64,000 nucleotides of DNA from an uncultured Lachnospiraceae bacterium (GCA_910577655.1 CAJTOW010000003.1:1-64000); one strand, 5' to 3'; shown: positions 16,427 through 26,096, counted from the first letter of the stretch. A program made the numbers and translations. The notes: a model not told the origin generated them from the letters alone.

Positions 16427-17626
16427 ATGAAAACAAGAAGAATCTGCGCCCTGGTGCTGGCAGTCCTTCTGGCTGTCAGGGCACCAGTGCCTGCATATGC
16501 CAGCAGACAGGATGTGGAGGCCGCCAAAAAGAAGGCCAGCAGCCTGGAAGAGGAGAAGAAGAAGGTAGAAACTGTCTTAAAGGAGCTGCAGGGCCTCAAA
16601 AATGATGCCGCTGCCTATGTGGAGAAGCTGGATAAGGAGCTGGAGGCGCTGACAATGGAGCTGGAGGATCTGGCAGAACAGATCACGGTCAAGGCGGCAG
16701 AGATCCAGGAGGCGGGCCGGCAGCTGGAGGAAGCCAAAAAGACAGAGCGTAAGCAGTATGCATCCATGAAATTACGGATAAAATATATGTATGAGCGGGG
16801 CAATACCAGCCTTCTGGATATTCTGTTTGAAGCCGGGAGCCTGGTTCAGCTGATGAACCGCGCAGAGTATATTCAGAAAATATCTGAATATGATAAACAG
16901 AAAATGGATGAATATGTAGCGACCAGGGAGCTGGTTGCAGCTCACGAGGAGACTCTGCGGCAGGAGCATGAGAATCTGCTGATGCTGGAAGAGGCTACTG
17001 AGGCCAAGCAGCAGTCGGTGGAGACACTGCTGGCGGAGAAAACCAGGGAACTGAAGAATTTTGAGAACCGGATTGATGTGGCCCAGGGTCAGATCAGTGA
17101 GTATGAGCGGGATATCCGGGCCCAGGAGGAGCGGGTGATGCAGTTGGAGGCGGAGATCCGCCGCAAGGAGGAGGAAGCCAGGAAAGCTGCGGAGGCAGCC
17201 GGGAAATCCTACAAGACTGTGAATCTGGGTGATATCCGTTTCACCTGGCCCTGCCCATCCAGTACCCGGATCACCTCCGGTTTCGGGGCAAGAAGCTCTC
17301 CCACGGCGGGAGCCTCCTCAGACCACAAGGGCATGGATATCGGCGCGTCTACCGGTTCCGGGATCGTGGCTGCTGCAGCGGGGACTGTGGTGATTGCTAC
17401 ATACAGCTATTCGGCCGGGAACTACGTCATGATCAATCACGGCGGCGGGGTATATACGGTCTATATGCACTGTTCCCAGCTGCTGGTAAAGGAAGGACAG
17501 CAGGTAAACAGCGGCCAGACCATCGCAAAGGTTGGTTCTACTGGCTATTCTACCGGGCCCCATCTGCATTTTGGGATCCGGGCCGGAGGGGAGTATGTGG
17601 ATCCGGCCAGGTATGTGAGTCCTTGA
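16427..17626 (+). CDS. Murein hydrolase activator / M23 peptidase with coiled coil
   Basis: The 399-residue secreted protein has a signal peptide (ICALVLAVLLAVRAPVPAYA), a long coiled-coil region (about 25-260) and a C-terminal LytM/M23 domain (about 290-398). Zinc ligands are present: H and D in SDHKGMDIG and the HLH of GPHLHFGIR. This is the architecture of EnvC/PcsB-type partners of FtsX. Unlike E. coli EnvC, whose LytM domain is inactive, this domain keeps the metal ligands and is likely an active endopeptidase. It lies 21 bp after ftsX. Confidence 0.9.
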   Translation: MKTRRICALVLAVLLAVRAPVPAYASRQDVEAAKKKASSLEEEKKKVETVLKELQGLKNDAAAYVEKLDKELEALTMELEDLAEQITVKAAEIQEAGRQLEEAKKTERKQYASMKLRIKYMYERGNTSLLDILFEAGSLVQLMNRAEYIQKISEYDKQKMDEYVATRELVAAHEETLRQEHENLLMLEEATEAKQQSVETLLAEKTRELKNFENRIDVAQGQISEYERDIRAQEERVMQLEAEIRRKEEEARKAAEAAGKSYKTVNLGDIRFTWPCPSSTRITSGFGARSSPTAGASSDHKGMDIGASTGSGIVAAAAGTVVIATYSYSAGNYVMINHGGGVYTVYMHCSQLLVKEGQQVNSGQTIAKVGSTGYSTGPHLHFGIRAGGEYVDPARYVSP

Positions 17627-17713
17627 TTTAACATAATATGGGAAAACCGGCATGGCATCCAGGGTCTGGCTGGCCATGGAAGCGGCCGGCGGACCGGAAA
17701 ACAGGAGATTGTT

Positions 17714-19066
17714 GTGGAAGAAGATAAGAAGACAAAGAATAAATTTTGGAAGGGCGTGCTGGTGGGAGCGCTGGTGACGGCTTTCGCGGGTCTCTTTGTG
17801 GTAGGAGTCGCCATGGGGATCCAGATGATCGGAAGGGCTGTGATTGACAACGGAGCCCAGGTACTGGTGGCTGACGGAGAGGAAGAGGGTAAGAGCCAGG
17901 ATTCCATTGATATGCGCCGTGTCAGCCAGAAGGTGGATCTGTTAAAGCAGCTGGTGGATGAGTACTTCCTGTTTGAGGAGGATATTGATCCGGAGATGAT
18001 GGAGGCCGGGATCTACAAGGGGATGATGGCAGGTCTTCTGGATCCTTATACGGTCTACTACACGCCGGAGGAGTACAAGGCTCTGACTGAGGAGACAGAA
18101 GGCGTGTACTGCGGGATCGGAGCCCTGGTAAGCCAGAATATCAATTCCGGCCTGATCACAGCCATCCGTATCTTCAGGAATTCACCGGCAGAGGCAGCCG
18201 GGATGAAAAAAGGCGATATCATCTATAAGGTAGGAGATGTGGAAGCTTCTTCCATGGAGCTGGATGTGCTGGTTCAGCAGAAGATACGCGGGGAGCGCAA
18301 GACGCCGGTGGATATTACCGTCCTGCGGGATGGTGAGGAGGTAGAGCTCCATATTATCCGTGATATCGTGGAGGTCACTACGGTGGAGTACCAGATGCTG
18401 GAGGAGGACACCGGGTATATTCTGGTGAGCCAGTTCGAGCTGGTGACCGGGGCCCAGTTCAAGGAAGCGGTAGATGAGCTGACTAAGCAGGGCATGGAAA
18501 AACTGATCATTGACCTGCGGGACAATCCGGGCGGGGTTCTGGATGCGGTGATTGAGATGGCGGCGTATCTGCTTCCGGAGGATAAGATGGATGGAACCCT
18601 GGTATCCACATCGGATAAGGATGGCAAGGGGATCCGCTACTTCAGTGAAGACGGCAAGATCCAGAGCGAGGCCAATGATGGCCGGGGCAAGGACAGCCGG
18701 TATCCCCAGCCGGATGGACATCAGGTGGATATCCCCATGGTAGTCCTGGTCAACGGGAACTCTGCAAGCGCTTCCGAGGTGCTGGCGGGTGCTCTCCAGG
18801 ACTATGGAAGCGCCAGACTGGTGGGAACCACCACTTTCGGAAAGGGCATCGTCCAGAGCCTGGTCCCTCTGGCGGACGGTTCCGCGGTGAAGATGACAAT
18901 CTCCCACTACTATACCCCTTCCGGCTTTGACCTTCACGCCAAAGGGCTGGAACCGGATGTGGAGATAGAGCAGGAGATTCCGGAGGATCTGGAGGATGCC
19001 TTTGATATCCCCCTTGACCGGGATAATCAGGTACAGAAGGCCCTGGAGATCCTGGCCGGGGAATAA
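17714..19066 (+). CDS. C-terminal processing peptidase (S41, CtpA-like)
   Basis: The 450-residue membrane-anchored protease has an N-terminal membrane segment (about 10-35) and a PDZ domain (about 120-205). The S41 catalytic domain contains the serine in NGNSASASEV and the lysine in TFGKGIVQS, with the LIIDLRDNPGGVLDAV strand typical of the family. It would trim secreted or cell-wall-associated proteins. The position after ftsEX and the M23 hydrolase suggests it processes a component of the same machinery. The start is GTG 17714 after ACAGGAG. Confidence 0.92.
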   Translation: MEEDKKTKNKFWKGVLVGALVTAFAGLFVVGVAMGIQMIGRAVIDNGAQVLVADGEEEGKSQDSIDMRRVSQKVDLLKQLVDEYFLFEEDIDPEMMEAGIYKGMMAGLLDPYTVYYTPEEYKALTEETEGVYCGIGALVSQNINSGLITAIRIFRNSPAEAAGMKKGDIIYKVGDVEASSMELDVLVQQKIRGERKTPVDITVLRDGEEVELHIIRDIVEVTTVEYQMLEEDTGYILVSQFELVTGAQFKEAVDELTKQGMEKLIIDLRDNPGGVLDAVIEMAAYLLPEDKMDGTLVSTSDKDGKGIRYFSEDGKIQSEANDGRGKDSRYPQPDGHQVDIPMVVLVNGNSASASEVLAGALQDYGSARLVGTTTFGKGIVQSLVPLADGSAVKMTISHYYTPSGFDLHAKGLEPDVEIEQEIPEDLEDAFDIPLDRDNQVQKALEILAGE

Positions 19067-19106
19067 GTCCGGGAAAAGCAGATAACCGGCAGGCGGCTGC
19101 CGCGGA

Positions 19107-20129
19107 TTACAGATCCAGATTCAGGTCCTGCGGGCGGATCCACTGGAGCTTGCGGAGGATTTCGCCAAAGACTGCGGTCAGCAGGGCCGGCAGCAGGAAG
19201 CAGACCAGTAGGATTCCCAGCCACATCTGTGTACCGCCGCCCATGGCCGTGTAGACACCGATGGGGCCTACGAAGCCGCAGGTACCCATGCCGGAACCGG
19301 CAGGGATATTCTCCATCCGGAAGATGCAGGTGGCCACAGGGCCGGTGATCATGGAGGCCAGGGTGGGCGGGATCCAGATGCGGGGGTTTTTCACAATATT
19401 GCCCATCTGAAGCATGGAGGTGCCAAGGCCCTGGGCCAGGAGTCCGCCCACACCGTTTTCGCGAAAGCTCAAGACTGCAAAGCCGATCATCTGGGCACAG
19501 CATCCGGCTGTGGCAGCGCCGCCGGCCAGACCGTCCAGGCTCAGCATGATGCAGATGGCGGCGCTGCTGATGGGCAGGGTCAGGGCGATGCCGATCAGGG
19601 CGGATACCAGGATCCCCATAAAGAAGGGCTGCATCTCCGTGGAGGTCTTGACCAGATTGCCGAAAGCAGTCATGAAGGCAGAGACTCCCGGTCCCACGAA
19701 CTGGGCTATGAGGACGCCGGAGATGATGGTGACGCCTGGGGTCACCAGGATATCGACCCGTGTTTCCCTGGATACGATCTTGCCCAGCTCTGCGGCCACG
19801 ACGGTGGCTACCAGGGCACCTACGGGCCCGCCCAGGTCATTGCCGGCGATGCCCACGGTGGCAGCGGAGAAGAGCACCAGCTGGGGCGCCTTTAAGGCAT
19901 AGGCGATTGAGACACCAAGAGCAGCACCGGCGGCACCCTTACAGTAACCGGCGATGGTGGAAAACAGCTGGATATGGGTCTTGTCTCCGAGAGTTCCAAA
20001 GATGGTACCGATCAGAAGTGATGCGAAGAGACCGAAGGCCATAGCGCCCAGGGCATCAATCAGGTACGTTTTGACAGTGATGTTGACGTTTTTCCGTTTT
20101 AAAAATTCTTTTACGCCTGTCTGTTCCAT
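19107..20129 (-). CDS. PTS EIIC-like membrane transporter (PTS_EIIC_2 type)
   Basis: The 340-residue protein is very hydrophobic, with about nine or ten membrane segments, and resembles the PTS_EIIC_2 group of sugar-transport IIC-like proteins. Conserved stretches include GFVGPIGVYTAMGGG and the early KTYLIDALGAMAFGLFASL. No EIIA or EIIB gene is near, so it may work with distant partners or without the phosphotransferase. The start at 20129 follows AAGGAG; an open extension to 20246 lacks a ribosome site. It is convergent with ctpA and divergent from the LysR gene, which may control it. Confidence 0.78.
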   Translation of the reverse strand: MEQTGVKEFLKRKNVNITVKTYLIDALGAMAFGLFASLLIGTIFGTLGDKTHIQLFSTIAGYCKGAAGAALGVSIAYALKAPQLVLFSAATVGIAGNDLGGPVGALVATVVAAELGKIVSRETRVDILVTPGVTIISGVLIAQFVGPGVSAFMTAFGNLVKTSTEMQPFFMGILVSALIGIALTLPISSAAICIMLSLDGLAGGAATAGCCAQMIGFAVLSFRENGVGGLLAQGLGTSMLQMGNIVKNPRIWIPPTLASMITGPVATCIFRMENIPAGSGMGTCGFVGPIGVYTAMGGGTQMWLGILLVCFLLPALLTAVFGEILRKLQWIRPQDLNLDL

Positions 20130-20368
20130 AATAAGTTCTCCTTGCTGTGTTGGATTTGCTGCAGTCCGGACAGAGGGGATCCCCAAAGAGCCGGTGATAC
20201 ACTCCGGCAGGACCGTAACAGTATACTGGGACATAAAGGCACACATTTGATCTTCCCTAAATCAAAGCAGTTGCATGAATACTATCATAAGTTCAAAAAA
20301 ATGGAAAGAAATTTCAGAAAAAAATCCAAAGTATGTTAAAAAAATAACGAAACAGAACAGGGTAAAAC

Positions 20369-20418
20369 TTGACACCAGGGTCCGGTTTTGATTATAACTA
20401 TGGGAGACGTTTTCCATA
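20369..20418 (+). promoter_or_regulatory. LysR gene promoter with candidate operator
   Basis: TTGACA (20369-20374) and TATAAC (20393-20398) are separated by 18 bp. Overlapping it is the imperfect palindrome TATGG-N10-CCATA (20399-20418), a size and form typical of a LysR-type operator. The rest of the 334-bp divergent region is AT-rich without a gene. Confidence 0.55.
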
Positions 20419-20463
20419 AAATGCCCGCCGTCAGAGGCCGGCAGAATATGCAGGAGGCAGACC

Positions 20464-21372
20464 GTGACACTGAATCAGTTAAAATATGTGGTCATGACCG
20501 CAGATACCCATTCCATGAATGAAGCATCCAGGGCGCTTTATGTATCCCAGCCCAGTCTTTCGGCAGCCCTCAGGGAGCTGGAGAAGGAGATCGGCATGGA
20601 GCTTTTTCGCAGAACCAGCCGGGGAGTGCTGGTGACGCCCCAGGGGGAGGAATTTCTAAGCTATGCCCGACAGGTGGTAGAGCAGAGCCGCCTGCTGGAG
20701 GAACGTTTTATTGAGAAGAAGAACAGCAAGAAACGGTTTGGTGTTTCCATGCAGCATTATACCTTTGCCGTGAAGGCATTTGTAGAGCTGGTGAAGCAGT
20801 TCGGCATGGACGCCTATGAATTTTCCATCCATGAGACCCGCACCCAGGATGTGATCGCGGATGTGCGGAATTTCCGCAGCGAGATAGGAATCCTCTATGT
20901 CAATGATTTCAACCGGAAGGTACTCTCCAAGCTGTTTGCAGAATCGGAGCTGGAATTTTCGGAAATGCTGACCTGCGGGATCTATGTGTATCTCTGGAAG
21001 GGACATCCTCTGGCCCAAAAGGCTGAGATCGCCATGGAGGAGCTGCAGGAGTATCCTTGTCTCTCTTTTGAGCAGGGGAACCATAATTCCTTCTACTTTG
21101 CAGAAGAGGTTCTAAGCACCTATGAGTATAAGCAGCTGATCAAGGCGGACGACAGGGCCACCATGCTGAATCTGATGGTGGGGCTTAACGGCTTTACCTT
21201 GTGCTCCGGGATCATCTGTGAGAATCTCAACGGATCAGACTACTGCGCCGTGAAGCTGAAATCCGACGAGACCATGACTATCGGATATCTGAAACGGAAG
21301 GGTATGGCTCTTAGTGAGCTGGGGCAGCGGTATCTGGACGAGCTGGCGAAATTCAGGGATTGTGTATTGTAA
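20464..21372 (+). CDS. LysR-family transcriptional regulator
   Basis: The 302-residue protein has the N-terminal winged helix (SMNEASRALYVSQPSLSAALRELEKEIGMELFRRTSRG, described here as residues about 17-55) and a periplasmic-binding-like effector domain to the C-terminus. The start is GTG after CAGGAGG. It is divergent from the EIIC gene and upstream of metY, separated from metY by a terminator. Control of sulfur or methionine genes is a reasonable guess, but the effector is unknown. Confidence 0.9.
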   Translation: MTLNQLKYVVMTADTHSMNEASRALYVSQPSLSAALRELEKEIGMELFRRTSRGVLVTPQGEEFLSYARQVVEQSRLLEERFIEKKNSKKRFGVSMQHYTFAVKAFVELVKQFGMDAYEFSIHETRTQDVIADVRNFRSEIGILYVNDFNRKVLSKLFAESELEFSEMLTCGIYVYLWKGHPLAQKAEIAMEELQEYPCLSFEQGNHNSFYFAEEVLSTYEYKQLIKADDRATMLNLMVGLNGFTLCSGIICENLNGSDYCAVKLKSDETMTIGYLKRKGMALSELGQRYLDELAKFRDCVL

Positions 21373-21434
21373 ACTTTACCGTAAAAGCCCATCGGTGCAG
21401 GCAATCTGGAATCGTGGCGGCACGGGTTCATAAT

Positions 21435-21478
21435 GGGGCTGGTTATAGAGAAAAACTATAACCAGCCGCTGTTTTTCT
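21435..21478 (+). terminator. Rho-independent terminator of the LysR gene
   Basis: GGCTGGTTATAG (21437-21448) pairs perfectly with CTATAACCAGCC (21456-21467) and is followed by GCTGTTTTTCTG. Confidence 0.82.
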
Positions 21479-21482
21479 GTAT

Positions 21483-21511
21483 TAGACAGGAACAAAACTT
21501 CCTGCTATGAT
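21483..21511 (+). promoter_or_regulatory. metY promoter
   Basis: TAGACA (21483-21488) and TATGAT (21506-21511) are separated by 17 bp, about 105 bp before metY. No S-box or T-box structure was recognised in the leader. Confidence 0.6.
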
Positions 21512-21615
21512 ATCTGGTAAAGAAAATAAGCAGTCATCCTGATGGCCACAGACGGCTGTCAAAATATTTACCGGCTGTGAGATCTGATATTAGAAAAGGC
21601 AGGAGGAACATCATT

Positions 21616-22923
21616 ATGGCAAAGAAATCATATGGGCAGAGAAACCTGAAATTTGAGACATTACAGCTTCATGTAGGGCAGGAACAGCCTGATCCGGTCA
21701 CGGACGCCAGAGCAGTCCCCATCTACCAGACGTCTTCTTATGTATTCAAAAACAGCGACCATGCGGCAGCCAGGTTTGGCCTTTCGGATCCGGGCAACAT
21801 CTATGGCAGACTGACCAACCCCACGGAGGATGTGTTTGAGAAGCGGATCGCCGCCTTGGAGGGCGGGGTAGCGGCTCTGGCGGTTGCTTCCGGCGCCGCA
21901 GCCATTACCTACACCTTCCAGAACCTGGCCCATGCAGGGGATCATATTGTGGCGGCAAAAAATATCTACGGCGGCACCTACAACCTGCTGGCCCATACCC
22001 TTCCGGAGTATGGGGTAGAGACCACTTTTGTGGATCCCTTTGACCTGGATGAGGTGGAAGCGTCGATCCAGGAGAATACCAGGGCCATCCACATCGAAAC
22101 TCTGGGAAATCCCAATTCTGATGTGGTGGATATTGAGAAGCTGGCCGGTATTGCCCATGCCCACAAGATTCCGCTGGTGGTGGACAATACCTTTGCAACC
22201 CCCTACCTGGTCCGCCCCATTGAGTATGGCGCGGATATCGTAGTCCATTCCGCCACCAAGTTCATCGGCGGACACGGCACTACCATAGGCGGAGTCATCA
22301 TTGACAGCGGAAAATTTGACTGGGAGGCCAGCGGGAAGTTCCCGTCCCTGACAGAGCCAAACCCCAGCTATCACGGGATCAGCTTTACCAGGGCGGTAGG
22401 CGCGGCGGCATTTGTCACCAAGATCAGGGCGATCCTTCTGCGGGATACGGGAGCTACTCTTTCTCCCTTTCATGCCTTCTTCTTCCTCCAGGGTCTGGAG
22501 ACCTTGTCCCTGCGGGTGGAGCGTCATGTGGAGAATGCCCTGAAGGTGGTGGAGTATCTCAATGCCCATCCCCAGGTGGAGAAAGTACATCATCCGTCTG
22601 TTTCCGACGATCCAGAGCAGCAGAGGCTGTATGCGAAATACTTCCCCCAGGGCGGCGGTTCGATCTTCACCTTTGAGATCAGGGGAGATGCCCGCAAGGC
22701 CAAGGACTTCATTGACAATCTGGAACTGTTCTCCCTGCTGGCCAATGTGGCAGATGTAAAATCCCTGGTGATTCATCCAGCGTCCACTACCCATTCCCAG
22801 CTTAATGAGGAGGAGCTGGCAGACCAGGGGATCTGTCCCAATACGATCCGGCTGTCCATTGGGACGGAGAATATTGCGGATATACTGGAAGATCTGGAGG
22901 AGGCCTTCAAAGCGGTATTGTAG
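21616..22923 (+). CDS. metY: O-acetylhomoserine aminocarboxypropyltransferase
   Basis: The 435-residue PLP enzyme of the Cys/Met metabolism family begins RNLKFETLQLHVGQE, characteristic of MetY. The PLP-binding lysine is K215 in SATKFIGG. It would make homocysteine from O-acetylhomoserine and sulfide, supplying substrate for the MetH encoded further downstream. ATG 21616 is 9 bp after AGGAGG; an ATG at 21577 would add 13 residues before the family start. Confidence 0.95.
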   Translation: MAKKSYGQRNLKFETLQLHVGQEQPDPVTDARAVPIYQTSSYVFKNSDHAAARFGLSDPGNIYGRLTNPTEDVFEKRIAALEGGVAALAVASGAAAITYTFQNLAHAGDHIVAAKNIYGGTYNLLAHTLPEYGVETTFVDPFDLDEVEASIQENTRAIHIETLGNPNSDVVDIEKLAGIAHAHKIPLVVDNTFATPYLVRPIEYGADIVVHSATKFIGGHGTTIGGVIIDSGKFDWEASGKFPSLTEPNPSYHGISFTRAVGAAAFVTKIRAILLRDTGATLSPFHAFFFLQGLETLSLRVERHVENALKVVEYLNAHPQVEKVHHPSVSDDPEQQRLYAKYFPQGGGSIFTFEIRGDARKAKDFIDNLELFSLLANVADVKSLVIHPASTTHSQLNEEELADQGICPNTIRLSIGTENIADILEDLEEAFKAVL

Positions 22924-23250
22924 GGTAATTGTAATTTAAGGGTTACAGTTCACGGGGCGGGGAAAACTGGACAAAGACAGACGTCAAGCCTGGTTGTAAG
23001 ACTGTTTTTGTCCAGTTTTTCACATCGGGCGGACGCCCGATGCTTCTTGTCTGGCGTAGCCGGACAAGAAGATGCGCCCGGAGAACAGCACCATTTAAGG
23101 GGCGCGTCTGAACCGGGATGCCGCAAATATAATGGAAAATGTGCAGAAAATGTGTTATACTGGCTTTTAGAGCGTGTCTGGATACGCTCGGGGCAGTCCC
23201 TGGAAGCGGGATTGCCTGAAGTCTATGACGTAAGATGGAGGAGAGCCAGG
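22924..23250. other. Intergenic region with repeat, no gene
   Basis: The 150-bp repeat copy C fills 22942-23092. The remaining 158 bp contain TATAAT and TATACT boxes (about 23128-23160) that may drive the zinc-ribbon gene. The open frame that extends upstream to 23008 runs through the repeat and is not a credible coding start. Confidence 0.6.
22942..23092. repeat. 150-bp three-hairpin repeat, copy C
   Basis: Closest to copy B. Stem 1 is AAAACTGGAC/GTCCAGTTTT, stem 2 is ATCGGGCG/CGCCCGAT, and stem 3 is CTTGTCTGGC/GCCGGACAAG, where a C-to-T change turns a C-G pair into G-U. The termini are TTACAGTTCACGG and GAACAGCACC. Confidence 0.85.
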
Positions 23251-24525
23251 GTGAAGTACAGGATTTGTCCGGTCTGTGACCAGAAAATGAAAACAGCGCA
23301 TTATTGTTCCAACTGCAGGGCCTGGGTGAAGAATCCCTGGGTCCGGGAGGTTGATTATTATCTCAATGAGCGGCATCCTTCCCAGGAGGGGGATTGTTCC
23401 TATCACGGAACCAGTGGGAGAAAAAGTGGACCGGCCGGCCAGCCATACAGAGCAGGCGCGGGCCAGAGCCGGAATGGTACGGCAGGTCAGAACCGGACCG
23501 GCACATCCGGCCAGTCACAAAGCGTGTATTCTGGCCAGGGCAGAATGCCCGCCGGGAATCCCGGCGGCGGTACGGCTTCCGGTCAGAGCTGGAGCAGTAC
23601 AACTGCCCAGAACCGGAACAGTATGGCAGTGCCTAACCAGCCCCGGACAGCCGGACAGAATACCGGCGGGGGTGTGTCCGCTTATGGAGGAGCCACCGGC
23701 AGTACACCGGGGACATCTGGCGCCAGGTATGCAGCCGCGGCGGGAAAGGGTGGTACCTATACCCATGTGGCAGGGGGAAGATATGGTACGCCCCAGGTAC
23801 CCAGGGCCACATCGGATCCCAGGCGTCTGATTATCATAGCAGCCGTGATCTTTTTTGCTATTAATATTGTTTTCAGCATTGTCCATACACTATATAAGCT
23901 GGATCATCCGGATAACAAAAAGACACCGGAGACCTATGAGTATGATATGGATCTGGGCGGCTATGATGCTTCCGGGGATGAATACTGGTATGAGGATATG
24001 TCCGATGAGGAAGCCCGGGCGGAAGGGATATCCTGCAATGGGATGGATCATTTCCAGATCACCGGGGAAGAGATGGAGGAAGTCCTGAGAGGTGTCATGG
24101 CGGAATATGACTATGATTTCACCGGTATAGAACGCTGGACGGAGAATGTCAGAAGCAATGATGGGATCACCTGGTATGAATCCACTACGGTGATCAATAT
24201 TCAGACGGACCATGAGACGGCAGAGCCATATATTGAGATCAACAGTGATACGGTGACCGGGCAGCTTCACTGGCTGGACATTGATTTAGAGAACCGGGAG
24301 CATATGATCCTGTTTCTCAGAGCAGTATTGGGTGCTATGGAGCAGGAGCAGCAGCTGGACCCGGAGGGCGATATTCTGGCGCTGTTTGAGGCAGATATGG
24401 TGCCCCTGATTGAGAAGACAGAGAGTTTTGATTACATACTGGGGGATGTGGAAATATACGGAACCCGTTATGATGACGTCTATTCTGTGAGTATCTGGCT
24501 GTCCCCCTGGTATGACCAGGAGTAA
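23251..24525 (+). CDS. Zinc-ribbon membrane protein with low-complexity linker
   Basis: No family was recognised for this 424-residue protein. The N-terminus is a zinc ribbon (CPVC at about residue 6 and CSNC at about residue 20). It is followed by a Gly/Ser/Thr/Gln/Asn-rich linker (about 60-190) with many GQ-S/N steps. A membrane segment (about 195-215, RLIIIAAVIFFAINIVFSIV) leads to an acidic C-terminal domain (about 225-424). The zinc ribbon would be cytoplasmic and the acidic domain outside. The GTG at 23251 is 7 bp after GGAGGAG. It lies between metY and metF, but no link to methionine synthesis is visible. Confidence 0.7.
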   Translation: MKYRICPVCDQKMKTAHYCSNCRAWVKNPWVREVDYYLNERHPSQEGDCSYHGTSGRKSGPAGQPYRAGAGQSRNGTAGQNRTGTSGQSQSVYSGQGRMPAGNPGGGTASGQSWSSTTAQNRNSMAVPNQPRTAGQNTGGGVSAYGGATGSTPGTSGARYAAAAGKGGTYTHVAGGRYGTPQVPRATSDPRRLIIIAAVIFFAINIVFSIVHTLYKLDHPDNKKTPETYEYDMDLGGYDASGDEYWYEDMSDEEARAEGISCNGMDHFQITGEEMEEVLRGVMAEYDYDFTGIERWTENVRSNDGITWYESTTVINIQTDHETAEPYIEINSDTVTGQLHWLDIDLENREHMILFLRAVLGAMEQEQQLDPEGDILALFEADMVPLIEKTESFDYILGDVEIYGTRYDDVYSVSIWLSPWYDQE

Positions 24526-24553
24526 GGGGCCGGAAAGAAATGGAGAGAGCAGC

Positions 24554-25408
24554 ATGAAGATCAGAAATATTTTAGCCCAGGGAAAGCCAACGCTTTCCTT
24601 TGAGGTGTTTCCTCCCAAGACGGAGGACAAGTACGATTCAGTGGCCGGCGCGGTGTCAGAGATTGTCAGACTGAAGCCGGCATTTATGAGTGTGACCTAT
24701 GGGGCGGGAGGAGGAACCAGCCAGTACACGGTGGACATTGCTTCTTCCATAAAGGATCAGGGGGTAACGCCCCTGGCACATTTGACCTGCGTATCCTCTA
24801 CCAGGGAGAAGGTTCATTCTGTTCTTTCGGAGCTGAAAAAACGCAATATTGAAAATGTCCTGGCCCTGCGGGGGGATATACCTGCAGACGGGAAGGTGGA
24901 GAAGGATTACCGCTATGCTTCCCAGCTGATCGCTGAGATCAAGGCCTTTGGGGATTTCTGTATCGGTGCGGCCTGCTACCCGGAGGGACATGTGGAGTCT
25001 GCCAACAAGACAGAGGATATCCTGCATCTGAAGGAAAAGGTGGAGGCGGGCTGTGACTTTGTCACCACCCAGATGTTTTTTGACAACAATATATTATACA
25101 ATTATCTGTACCGGGTCCGGGAGCAGGGGATCACAGTGCCGGTGATCGCCGGGATCATGCCGGTGACTCACGTATCCCAGATCAGGAGGATCTGCTCTAT
25201 GTCCGGTACCTATCTTCCGCCCCGGTTCATAGCTATGGTGGACCGCTTCGGACAGAATCCGGCAGCTATGCGGCAGGCAGGGATCGCCTATGCCACTGAG
25301 CAGATCATTGACCTGCTGGCCAATCATGTCAATGGAATCCATGTCTATTCCATGAATCATCCCCAGGTGGCTCTGCGGATCCAGGAAAACCTGTCGGAGA
25401 TTCTGTAG
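24554..25408 (+). CDS. metF: Methylenetetrahydrofolate reductase
   Basis: The 284-residue protein is a full-length bacterial MetF. It begins with the FEVFPPK motif (folate and FAD contact region) and contains VTYGAGG and the GADFVTTQ-like segment GCDFVTTQMFFDN. It reduces 5,10-methylene-THF to 5-methyl-THF, the methyl donor for MetH. The ATG follows GGAGAG. It is 28 bp after the zinc-ribbon gene and 7 bp before the MetH reactivation-domain gene, consistent with one operon. Confidence 0.95.
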   Translation: MKIRNILAQGKPTLSFEVFPPKTEDKYDSVAGAVSEIVRLKPAFMSVTYGAGGGTSQYTVDIASSIKDQGVTPLAHLTCVSSTREKVHSVLSELKKRNIENVLALRGDIPADGKVEKDYRYASQLIAEIKAFGDFCIGAACYPEGHVESANKTEDILHLKEKVEAGCDFVTTQMFFDNNILYNYLYRVREQGITVPVIAGIMPVTHVSQIRRICSMSGTYLPPRFIAMVDRFGQNPAAMRQAGIAYATEQIIDLLANHVNGIHVYSMNHPQVALRIQENLSEIL

Positions 25409-25415
25409 GTGCGGT

Positions 25416-26075
25416 ATGGGATTTGTGTGGAATGAACGGGAGATTCTGCGGTATCTGGGCCACAGGGGCCAGGAGGTTCCTGAGAATCTGATGATTCTGA
25501 TCCGGGGCTGTGAGCAGGAGCTGGAGGATGTGGCCGCGCCCAGGGCTTTCTGGAGAGAGTATCCCCTCCAGATCCGGGATCATGTGCTGGATCTGGGTTG
25601 CTTCCAGACAGAAAGCCGGAACCTGGAGCGGAATCTGAAGGACTGTGAGCGGGTACTGCTGTTGGGGGCGACCCTGGGCAGCGGGGTGGACCGTCTGCTA
25701 AAAAGGTATGGAAGGCTGGAAATGAGCCGTGCCGTGGTGCTCCAGGCTGCGTCGGCTGCCATGCTGGAGACCTTCTGTGATGAACAGAATGAGACTCTGA
25801 AACAGGAATATCTAAAAAAGGGATGGTACCTGCGGCCCCGGTTCAGCCCTGGCTATGGAGACTTAAAACTGGAATGCCAGGGGCCCCTGGTGGCAGCCCT
25901 GGAGCTGTCCAAACGGATCGGGGTGACCCTGACAGACAGCCTGCTTATGGCACCTTCCAAGTCGGTGACAGCCATCATAGGCGCCAGCAGGCTTCCTAAG
26001 GACTGTACGGTTCATGGCTGTGAGTCCTGCGCAAAGACTGACTGTCTGTACCGCAGACAGTCAGCGGGGCAGTGA
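25416..26075 (+). CDS. Stand-alone MetH activation (AdoMet-binding) domain protein
   Basis: The 219-residue protein resembles the stand-alone vitamin-B12-dependent methionine synthase activation-domain proteins of Clostridia. It sits between metF and a metH that stops after its cobalamin domain, so it likely provides reductive remethylation of oxidised cobalamin in trans. The C-terminal CTVHGCESCAKTDCLYR segment has four cysteines that may bind metal. The ATG has only a weak AGG upstream, so translation may be coupled to metF. Confidence 0.85.
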   Translation: MGFVWNEREILRYLGHRGQEVPENLMILIRGCEQELEDVAAPRAFWREYPLQIRDHVLDLGCFQTESRNLERNLKDCERVLLLGATLGSGVDRLLKRYGRLEMSRAVVLQAASAAMLETFCDEQNETLKQEYLKKGWYLRPRFSPGYGDLKLECQGPLVAALELSKRIGVTLTDSLLMAPSKSVTAIIGASRLPKDCTVHGCESCAKTDCLYRRQSAGQ

Positions 26076-26096
26076 CGCTCTGGGTACAATCAGAAT

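Noticed and set aside
19088..19101. GGCAG-GCGG-CTGCC hairpin between ctpA and the EIIC gene as a terminator
   Set aside because: The stem is short with no T-run on either strand, so it was not called.
21373..21615. SAM or T-box riboswitch upstream of metY
   Set aside because: The leader contains the LysR-gene terminator and a promoter, but no S-box or T-box signature elements.
23008..23250. Upstream extension of the zinc-ribbon gene
   Set aside because: It begins inside the 150-bp repeat, whereas GTG 23251 has a good ribosome site.
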